Assembly: GCA_964351395.1 (NCBI GenBank)
Contig: CAYGOF010000009.1
Span: 1 to 64,000 of the forward strand
Length of the DNA stretch: 64,000 nt
Source of the DNA: Imperialibacter sp964351395
GTDB taxonomy: Bacteria; Bacteroidota; Bacteroidia; Cytophagales; Cyclobacteriaceae
Direction: 5' to 3'
The translations under genes and the position numbers were made by a program. Under the pieces are notes generated by a model. It was not told the DNA's origin. It searched no databases and was given only the letters and a program-made list of their open reading frames with translations. This document shows, piece by piece, positions 1 through 7,223 of the stretch; positions within the stretch are counted from its first letter, which is position 1; each line of letters starts with the position of its first letter.

Positions 1-21
1 TATTAGGACAAGAATTCAAAT

Positions 22-73
22 CAACAGATTGCCACGGCTTTTGGTGAAACACCCTTTGCTTCATCGCACAATG
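22..73. repeat. Diverged copy of a REP-like dispersed repeat
   Basis: The sequence CAACAGATTGCCACGG (22-37), followed by TGCTTCAT and a CGCA-CAATG-like tail, matches in order the element at 58398-58454 (CAACAGATTGCCGCGG, then TGCTTCAT, then CTCGCAAT). This order resembles the widespread bacterial intergenic repeat that carries a CAATCTGTTG end and a CGCAATGA end. It lies just upstream of the PorV-like gene, so it is intergenic. The spacing between the blocks differs between the two copies, so this one is degraded. Confidence 0.45.
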
Positions 74-164
74 TCGCCTATTGGTCGAATGTTCGAGATA
101 AGTACTCAGGTATGTTGGTGTGTAGACTGTTATATGATTAATTTTAGGTTGAATAAGCAAAGGG

Positions 165-1229
165 ATGCGGATAGGGCTTTTAACGATTCTTTTTTTTGCC
201 TGCACACAACTGGTATTGGCACAAAGTAATGCGCCGAAATACAGTAATGAATTCCTGGCTATTGGTGTAGGAGCAAGGGGCCTTGGGATGGGCAATGTGC
301 AAGTGGGAGCGGTTAACGATGTTACTGCTGGATACTGGAACCCCGCCGCACTTACTCAGGTGAGTGAACAATACCAGGTTGGCCTTATGCATGCAGCTTA
401 TTTTGCTGGCATCGCCAATTACGACTATGCTGGTTTCGCAACGCCTATCGACAGCAACACCTTTATGGGCATATCTGTTATCCGCTTCGGCGTTGATAAT
501 ATTCCCGACACTCGTTTTCTATACGATGCCAGCGGTGCCATCAACTATGATAATATTCGTTTTTTCTCTGCCGCAGATTATGCTTTTATGTTTTCCCTGG
601 CAAAAAAACTAGGCGCCTTATCAATCGGAGGTAATCTTAAAGTCATTCATAGAACAGTCGGCAGTTTTGCCAATGCCTGGGGCTTTGGGCTGGATGCCGC
701 CATTCGTTACACCAAGGGTGGATGGAAGATAGGAGCTGTTTTGCGTGACGCTACAGGTACCTTTAATGCCTGGACACATAATTCGGACTTAGTGATTGAT
801 GTGTATACCCAAACCGGCAATGTTATTCCCGAAAGTAGTCTGGAGATCACACTGCCTCGATTGTCTTTGGGTGTTGCCAATACCGTTGTTTCTAAAGGAA
901 AGTGGGCTGCGATGCTAGGGGCAGACGTTGACCTGACTTTCGATGGTCAGCGAAATACCATAGTGAAGAGCAAACTAGCGAGTATCGATCCGAAGGCTGG
1001 AATGGAAGTGAGTTATGCGAAAAAGGCTTTTTTAAGGGGAGGCATCAGCCAATTGCAGCAGGTAAAAGACTTTGATGGCAGCAAGTCATGGACTTATCTT
1101 CCTTCATTTGGTGTTGGATTCAATATACAAGGCGTACAAATTGATTATGCACTTACGGATATTGGCAATAGGGCGCAATCACCTTATAGTCACATCTTTT
1201 CATTGAGGTATGGGTGGAATGGAAAATAG
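165..1229 (+). CDS. porV2: PorV/PorQ family outer-membrane protein (PorV2-like)
   Basis: A 354-residue protein with a Sec signal peptide (residues 1-19, ending LVLA before Q20) and then the start typical of the PorV family: a short lead-in, FLAIGVGARGLGMG (about 31-44) and a WNPAALT motif (about 57-63). The rest alternates like a FadL/PorV-type beta barrel. PorV proteins hand T9SS cargo to the PorU sortase at the outer membrane. The stop codon lies inside the start of the C25 peptidase gene (20-nt overlap), which suggests translational coupling and a shared job. It is called PorV2-like rather than PorV because it is paired with the large PorU2-type peptidase. PorQ or another PorV paralogue is the alternative. 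Confidence 0.75.
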   Translation: MRIGLLTILFFACTQLVLAQSNAPKYSNEFLAIGVGARGLGMGNVQVGAVNDVTAGYWNPAALTQVSEQYQVGLMHAAYFAGIANYDYAGFATPIDSNTFMGISVIRFGVDNIPDTRFLYDASGAINYDNIRFFSAADYAFMFSLAKKLGALSIGGNLKVIHRTVGSFANAWGFGLDAAIRYTKGGWKIGAVLRDATGTFNAWTHNSDLVIDVYTQTGNVIPESSLEITLPRLSLGVANTVVSKGKWAAMLGADVDLTFDGQRNTIVKSKLASIDPKAGMEVSYAKKAFLRGGISQLQQVKDFDGSKSWTYLPSFGVGFNIQGVQIDYALTDIGNRAQSPYSHIFSLRYGWNGK

Positions 1230-4200
1230 GGCACTTAAACATAGCATTTACGTATTGCTTGGCTTACTCTTTTTTGCAAGCAAGCTCAGCGCTCAACCAT
1301 TTGGTAACGAATGGATCAAGCCAGGTCAGTCTTATTTTCAGATCAAGGTAGCACGTGAGGGGATTTTCCGCCTTAATTATCAGAAATTGGTTGATAGTGG
1401 TGTGCCCTTAAGTTCGATTGATGCCAGAAGAATTCAATTGTTTCACCGGGGTGTTGAACAAGCTATTTACCTGCCAGGCCAGGAAGACGGTAGGCTTGAT
1501 GTGGCAGATTATATTGAGTTTTACGGCCGACCCGCAGACGGAACCTCCGATGTTGAGCTGTATGTAGCACCAGAAGCTCAGCCGCATACTTACTATAATT
1601 TATTCTCTGACTCTTCCAGCTACTTCCTTACCTGGCCATTGACAGCGACCAGTGGAAAACGAATGATTGCCCCGGTAGCTGAGAATAACGTAGGAAACCT
1701 TCCTGCCCAGGCCTATTTCTTGCGTGAGGTGATGTTGTTGCAAAAGAACTCCTATTCACAGGGACGCACCTATTTTGGCGGTGATATCATCCTCAGTCAG
1801 TTTGATTACGGGGAAGGATGGACTGGGACAGACATTGCCAAAGGGGGGAATCAGTTGCTTACCCTCACTGGGTTAACAAATAGGGTGATCACGGCACCCA
1901 ATCCACAATTAGAAGTGCTGCTGGTTGGCCGAAATAACCTCAACCACAATGTAGAAGTATATATTGGCCCAACATCGGGCAACTTAAGACTGCTGCACAC
2001 GGCTGAGTTTTCAGAACACGATCCCTATAAAGTGTCAGAGACAATCAATTGGTCTGATATTTCCGCCACGGGGGAGCTATTTGTGAGGGTGAATGTAGTA
2101 GGCTTTGCTGATGCAGCCGACAGAGCGGCTGTTTCTTTTGTGAAAGTAACATATCCTGCTACTACCGATATGATTGGGCAATCACAGAAGACAATGATGC
2201 TGGCGGAAAACCCTGGCGACAAGTCATTTATAAGAGTCACTAATCCTCCAGGTCCTACAGCCCTTTTTGACGTTACCCAGCCGGATAATCCCAATAAAGT
2301 GGGAGTGATTACCAACGCCACAGACTTTACTGCCGTTGTGAATGGCACTGCCACTCCAAAGAAGCTGATCGCTGTCAATATACCTTATACACCAGTTGCT
2401 ATTCGGAGGGTTAGTTTGCCAACAGTTGACGCAACGGCCTACAACTATTTCATTATTACCCATCCCACGGTGCGACTGCCGACCACATCTGGCGTAGCAG
2501 ATCCGGTACTGGCCTACAAGAGCTTCCGTGAAAGCCCAGCAGGTGGAAGCCATAAGGTGCTGATTCTTGAAATGGATGAAGTTTTTAATCTTTTCAATTA
2601 CGGTGAAATTTCTCCCCTGGCCATTAGACGCCTTGGTGGTTATTTGCTGGCAAATGGAAACCCATCCTACTTTTTCCTTGTAGGAAAAGGCACCGCCGTG
2701 AACCGCGGCTTCTACCGCCAGGACCCTGCTACTACTTCTCTTGTTCATTTTGTCCCTACCAATGGCGTGCCTGGTAGCGACATTGCCATGCTCGCAGGTC
2801 TGGCAGGCACCACGCACGAATCACCTATTGCGATTGGACGATTGAATGCCAGGAACCCGGACGATGTGGAGGCATACCTTAATAAAGTAGTGGAAATGGA
2901 AAGTCAGCCGTTTGATCAGTTGTGGAGAAAGAATTTTATCCACTTGAGTGGAGGAGCGACTCAGGGTGAGCTGGCCATTTTCAGGTCTTATGTTGATGCG
3001 TTTAAAGTGAAAGCTGAAGGCAATTATATCGGTGCGAACGTAATCACGACAAGTAAGTCAACAAGTAATGCTGTTGAACTAATTAATATCGCAGAAGAAG
3101 TAAATAATGGAGTGTCGATGATTACCTTCTTTGGGCATTCTGGAAGCTTTTCTACAGACATAGATATAGGGAATGTCTCAAACCCAGGTTTTGGCTACAC
3201 CAACAAGGCAAAATACCCGGTTATTTTAGTAAACGGCTGTAATGCTGGCGCCATTTTCGAAACGGCGTTTACCTTTGGCGAAGACTGGACGCTCACGCCC
3301 AACCTCGGCGCGATAGGCTTTATGGCCCATACGTATAAAGGCTTTTCCAGTGACCTGAGAAATTTCACGAATATTTTTTATGAGACTGCTTTCGCTGACA
3401 CTGTTTTCGTGAATGAATCGCTCGGAAATGTAAAAAACGAAGCTTCCAGGAGATATTTGGAGCAATATGGATCCGCGGAAAGAAACATCACCCAGGTACA
3501 GGAAATGCTTCTCCAGGGTGATCCTGCGATACGAATATTTGGAGCTGGTAAACCCGACTACCAAATAAGCAGTGAAGGACTGGAAGCAATTGATGTGGAT
3601 GGACGGCCTCTACTTGTGGCTAAAGATACCTTTGCGCTAAGGTTGGCTGTTACCAACTTTGGTATTGGGCGCGAGGAGGACCTGAAAATACTGATCAGGA
3701 GGACCTTTGATGATGGCACAGTCAAGGAGGATTCCCTTTCACATTCATATATTCTTCGCTCAGATACCCTGATTATAGGCTTGTCGAACCCTGATTTAGG
3801 AGGGCTCGGCAGAAATTCATTTGAAGTCGTAATTGATCCGGACAACACGGTGGATGAGCTGGATGAGACCAATAACGTTGCTAATTTAGAGCTGTTTCTT
3901 GCAAAAGGGACGACAATACCAGTTTTTCCTGTTAAAAGAGGGATTACAGGGCCAAATGTCGACTTTGTGATACAGGCGACAGATTTGTTTTCGCCCCCAA
4001 GAGGGTTTGAACTGGAGATAGATACTTCACCCAGGTTTGATGGTGCGTTTAGAAAACGTATAACAGGAGAAATGCGGGTGGTAACTGTTCAAAACGTCGA
4101 CCTTGCAGCGTCTTTTTCAGCAGCAGATTCAACAGTGATTTATTGGAGAAGCAGGTTTCTTAATCCTGAGCCTGAGGAAGATACCTCCTGGGTCGAGAGC

Positions 4201-6282
4201 CACTTTACTATGATCGACAATAGCCCGGCTGGATTTGCCATGGTGTCGGCCAATCAATTTACTGATACGGAGATCAAAGGTATGGTATTGTCGACAACAG
4301 GTTTTGATTGGACATTCCCCGAAAACAACCTTCCGATAAGCGTGACTACCTTTGGGCCTGGCAACCCTGATGCAGCCGCTAGGCAATACAGTGTGTTGGC
4401 AGGTACCCAGGAGCTATTTGTTGAAAGGGAGAGCTTTAATGTTTGCCGTTCAAACACCCTAAATGCGGTCGTATTTGATAAACAATCAACAGTTCCCTAT
4501 GCACCCTTTCCTGATTGGCAGAAGTTTGACGTGAGACTGACCTGCGGTGTGAGCGCCAAACGGATTCACAATTTTACAGACGCTGAAATGTATGATCCAT
4601 TGGCCGTCAATGGTGGGTCAAGAAGGCTAAGTCAGTTGTTGAATGCTGTACCTGAAGGCGACTTCGTCGCATTTTTCAATATAGGTACTGTTCAATATGA
4701 TAGATGGGATACCGAAGTGAAACAGCAACTTGCAGCATTTGGTATACAGACGGCAACACTCAACGGATTGAGCAATGGGCAGCCTGTGATCTTTTTTGGG
4801 AGAAAGGGGCAGCCGGAGGGCTCGGCTGTAGAGTTGATCTCTGACGGCAGTTCAGCACCTTTGACCGAACAGAAATTAGTGCTTAACGATGTTGTGGAAG
4901 GTAAATTTTTTAGCGGCAGTGTTACATCTGCCAGAATAGGCCCGGCAAAATCTTGGGGCACACTTCACCAGGAAGTAAAACTTTCTCCATCCCAAACGGC
5001 AGGTAATTTTAACATCGATGTATTTGGCCTCAGGAATGATGGAGGCAAAGACCTTATTTTCAACAATATAAATTCACTTACACTGGATTTAACTACCGTT
5101 GATGCAGCTACCTACCCCTACCTTCAGCTAGTCTTTAATACTTCCGACGAAGCTAACCTTGTGCCGGCTCAGCTAAAAAAATGGGTAATCACTTTCTCGC
5201 AGCTCCCTGAAGGCATTTTACTGACTAGTGATCCGATGGCCAGAAAAGGAATGACTAATTCAGTGAACGAAGGAGTAGAAGTGTCAGTACCATTTTCGTT
5301 TTTCAATATGTCACCGATTGATTTCACCGATTCATTGTCGGTCAGGTACCAACTGATATCTGAAGAAAGTAATGCTCGGCAGGAATTTAACCTGACCATC
5401 GCCCCACCATCTACCGGCGACTCTATCCAATTCAGTATTCCGTTGGCGACCCTGGGAACTGACGGAGTGAAAAGCCTGAGGACACTGGTAAAGGCCAATG
5501 AAGCCGAAATGATAGTCAATAACAACCAACTTAATTTCATTGATTACCTGGAAGTGAAGTCAGACAATGTTAATCCGCTGCTTGATGTGACATTTGATGG
5601 GACTTATATCCTCAATGGGGACATTGTGTCGCCCAATCCGATGGTAAAGATGAGGCTGTATGATGACTACGAATACCTTCAAAAGCAAGACACTATTGGA
5701 ATTGAAGTGTACCTGAAAGCACCTTGTGAGGAGTGTATTTTTGAACGTGAAGCGTTTTCCGGAGGCAAAATGACATGGTCTGCTAACGTTGAAAAAAAGG
5801 AATTCAATATCGAATACAGACCAGGGCCACTTGAAGATGGCGTTTACGCTATGCGAGTAATTGCTGCAGATGTGAGTGGCAACCAGGCTGGTACCGAGCC
5901 ATACGAGATCAGCTTTGAGGTAGTGAATGAATCAACAGTTACGAATTTTTATCCATACCCTAACCCCTTCAGCAGCAATACCAGGTTTGTTTTTACTCTG
6001 ACCGGCGCCGAAGTTCCTGATCAGCTGAAAATACAAATTATGTCTGTTTCGGGTCGAGTGGTGAGAGAGATTACCCAGGATGAAGTGGGGCCGATAAGAA
6101 TAGGGAACAACATTACAGCGTATGCCTGGGACGGAACAGATGAGTTTGGCGACCAGCTGGCCAATGGGGTGTACCTCTACCGGGTCATGCTTCGAATGAA
6201 CGGAGAGTCGTTGAACCATCGGGCTACCTCTGCCGATAAAGCTTTCAAAAATGGTTTTGGCAAACTGTATATTCTCAGGTAA
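1210..6282 (+). CDS. porU2: C25 family peptidase, putative T9SS sortase PorU2
   Basis: A 1690-residue exported protein. A signal peptide (ending KLSAQ) follows either ATG 1210 or the equally plausible ATG 1219, whose product begins MENRALK. The middle is a gingipain-type (C25) domain with the expected dyad: FFGHSG gives His643 and LVNGCNAG gives Cys677. A long beta-rich stretch follows, including a CARDB-like segment near 780-900. The C-terminus carries a FlgD/T9SS-sorting-like fold with YPYPNPF (about 1582) and NGVYLYR, ending GFGKLYILR. In T9SS, PorU cleaves cargo C-terminal signals and attaches cargo to lipid. This longer relative is annotated in Bacteroidota as PorU2, whose cargo is not well known. 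The overlap with the PorV-like gene supports a sortase/shuttle pair. A secreted C25 protease that is itself cargo is the alternative. Confidence 0.75.
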   Translation: MGGMENRALKHSIYVLLGLLFFASKLSAQPFGNEWIKPGQSYFQIKVAREGIFRLNYQKLVDSGVPLSSIDARRIQLFHRGVEQAIYLPGQEDGRLDVADYIEFYGRPADGTSDVELYVAPEAQPHTYYNLFSDSSSYFLTWPLTATSGKRMIAPVAENNVGNLPAQAYFLREVMLLQKNSYSQGRTYFGGDIILSQFDYGEGWTGTDIAKGGNQLLTLTGLTNRVITAPNPQLEVLLVGRNNLNHNVEVYIGPTSGNLRLLHTAEFSEHDPYKVSETINWSDISATGELFVRVNVVGFADAADRAAVSFVKVTYPATTDMIGQSQKTMMLAENPGDKSFIRVTNPPGPTALFDVTQPDNPNKVGVITNATDFTAVVNGTATPKKLIAVNIPYTPVAIRRVSLPTVDATAYNYFIITHPTVRLPTTSGVADPVLAYKSFRESPAGGSHKVLILEMDEVFNLFNYGEISPLAIRRLGGYLLANGNPSYFFLVGKGTAVNRGFYRQDPATTSLVHFVPTNGVPGSDIAMLAGLAGTTHESPIAIGRLNARNPDDVEAYLNKVVEMESQPFDQLWRKNFIHLSGGATQGELAIFRSYVDAFKVKAEGNYIGANVITTSKSTSNAVELINIAEEVNNGVSMITFFGHSGSFSTDIDIGNVSNPGFGYTNKAKYPVILVNGCNAGAIFETAFTFGEDWTLTPNLGAIGFMAHTYKGFSSDLRNFTNIFYETAFADTVFVNESLGNVKNEASRRYLEQYGSAERNITQVQEMLLQGDPAIRIFGAGKPDYQISSEGLEAIDVDGRPLLVAKDTFALRLAVTNFGIGREEDLKILIRRTFDDGTVKEDSLSHSYILRSDTLIIGLSNPDLGGLGRNSFEVVIDPDNTVDELDETNNVANLELFLAKGTTIPVFPVKRGITGPNVDFVIQATDLFSPPRGFELEIDTSPRFDGAFRKRITGEMRVVTVQNVDLAASFSAADSTVIYWRSRFLNPEPEEDTSWVESHFTMIDNSPAGFAMVSANQFTDTEIKGMVLSTTGFDWTFPENNLPISVTTFGPGNPDAAARQYSVLAGTQELFVERESFNVCRSNTLNAVVFDKQSTVPYAPFPDWQKFDVRLTCGVSAKRIHNFTDAEMYDPLAVNGGSRRLSQLLNAVPEGDFVAFFNIGTVQYDRWDTEVKQQLAAFGIQTATLNGLSNGQPVIFFGRKGQPEGSAVELISDGSSAPLTEQKLVLNDVVEGKFFSGSVTSARIGPAKSWGTLHQEVKLSPSQTAGNFNIDVFGLRNDGGKDLIFNNINSLTLDLTTVDAATYPYLQLVFNTSDEANLVPAQLKKWVITFSQLPEGILLTSDPMARKGMTNSVNEGVEVSVPFSFFNMSPIDFTDSLSVRYQLISEESNARQEFNLTIAPPSTGDSIQFSIPLATLGTDGVKSLRTLVKANEAEMIVNNNQLNFIDYLEVKSDNVNPLLDVTFDGTYILNGDIVSPNPMVKMRLYDDYEYLQKQDTIGIEVYLKAPCEECIFEREAFSGGKMTWSANVEKKEFNIEYRPGPLEDGVYAMRVIAADVSGNQAGTEPYEISFEVVNESTVTNFYPYPNPFSSNTRFVFTLTGAEVPDQLKIQIMSVSGRVVREITQDEVGPIRIGNNITAYAWDGTDEFGDQLANGVYLYRVMLRMNGESLNHRATSADKAFKNGFGKLYILR

Positions 6283-6294
6283 GCAAAGAAACAA

Positions 6295-6323
6295 AGAGCA
6301 TTGAGCCAGTAGCTTAATGCTCT
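6295..6323. terminator. Hairpin between convergent genes
   Basis: AGAGCATTGAG (6295-6305) pairs with CTTAATGCTCT (6313-6323), an 11-bp stem with one G-T mismatch and a 7-nt loop. It sits between the stop of the C25 peptidase gene and the stop of the convergent lipoprotein gene. The T-run is weak on the plus strand. On the minus strand the flank reads TTTGTTTCTTTG, so it may act mainly on the lipoprotein transcript. Confidence 0.5.
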
Positions 6324-6348
6324 TCACAATCATGAGACTTAGTTAAGT

Positions 6349-7110
6349 TTATTCGTAGCGCTGAAGGCAGGTGATTTCTATGCTGTAGTGATTTCCTGGA
6401 TAAGCTTGACAAATCGCTATATCCGGGTTGGGTTCATAGTCGTCGATGATCGTTGCGCCTATGTAATACTTGTCACCCTCTTCTACTTTTTCAGGTAATT
6501 CAACGCCTGCGGAGGTTCTGATGGGCTGTAGCAGAAACGATCTCACACCACCTGCCTGCTCATTTCTTAGTGTTTGGAGCCAAAGGTTGCTCCACAGGCC
6601 ATCGCCACATAGAACCGGGGTAAACTCCACAGCCCATCCATAATTTATTGATGCAGGAATCGCCGGTATCGACTCGTTGGTTGAGGCGTTTACAAGCCAC
6701 GCATTGAATCCTTCAATGGGTCTGTTTCCTTTCATTACTTCAAAGAGATCAAATACTAACTCTTCAGTTGGGAGGGCGTCACACCCATCATTATTCCCAT
6801 CGTGGATGAGGGCAAAAGTTACCTGGGCTGGCATCGTGGAATAATCTATTTGACCATCCCAAACCAATTTAAAATCATGCTTTTCGCAGCCCCCAGCATA
6901 TTGGACTGTTATTTTGAGCAGTGAATCAGCTAGCACCACTTTTCTTATTAGAAATGGATCCCCTGTTGATTGAGTGGTGGCAGTAACATATTGATCCGCA
7001 TTGATCTCCCATCCTTGCCCGTCATTGATAGAAGGGATTACTTGTTCCTGATCGCAGGACCATGTTGACAAGCAGGCGAGTATCCCAATTGTTAAATAGC
7101 AGTATTTCAT
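6349..7110 (-). CDS. Lipoprotein of unknown function
   Basis: A 253-residue protein with a lipoprotein signal peptide; the lipobox LSTWSC places the acylated cysteine at residue 19. The mature part has a beta-rich look with a GGCEKHDFKLVWDG stretch (about 74-87) and an HDGNNDGCDALP stretch about 20 residues later. I have seen this motif pair in Bacteroidota lipoproteins, but I cannot attach a function to it. The acidic DGNNDGCD segment could bind calcium; that is inference. It is transcribed towards the C25 gene and follows the CHAT gene on the same strand, separated by a good terminator, so it probably has its own promoter. Confidence 0.65.
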   Translation of the reverse strand: MKYCYLTIGILACLSTWSCDQEQVIPSINDGQGWEINADQYVTATTQSTGDPFLIRKVVLADSLLKITVQYAGGCEKHDFKLVWDGQIDYSTMPAQVTFALIHDGNNDGCDALPTEELVFDLFEVMKGNRPIEGFNAWLVNASTNESIPAIPASINYGWAVEFTPVLCGDGLWSNLWLQTLRNEQAGGVRSFLLQPIRTSAGVELPEKVEEGDKYYIGATIIDDYEPNPDIAICQAYPGNHYSIEITCLQRYE

Positions 7111-7164
7111 AGCTTTTCATTTTTTTTAAGAGGCAGGAAATGTGCTGTTGGTTGGAAAAGAAGG

Positions 7165-7198
7165 AAAAAAGAAAAGACTCCCTGATAGAGGAGTCTTT
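7165..7198 (-). terminator. Rho-independent terminator after the CHAT gene
   Basis: On the minus strand AAAGACTCC..GGGAGTCTTT forms a 9-10 bp stem with a short loop, followed by TTCTTTTTTCC. It lies directly downstream of the TPR-CHAT stop codon at 7224 and ahead of the lipoprotein gene, so it should separate the two transcripts. Confidence 0.75.
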
Positions 7199-7223
7199 AA
7201 ATTTTCGGGTGATGTGGTTCGGA

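Noticed and set aside
2224..2817. 197-codon minus-strand frame inside the C25 peptidase gene
   Set aside because: It is antisense to a continuous, domain-supported gene and shows no motif.
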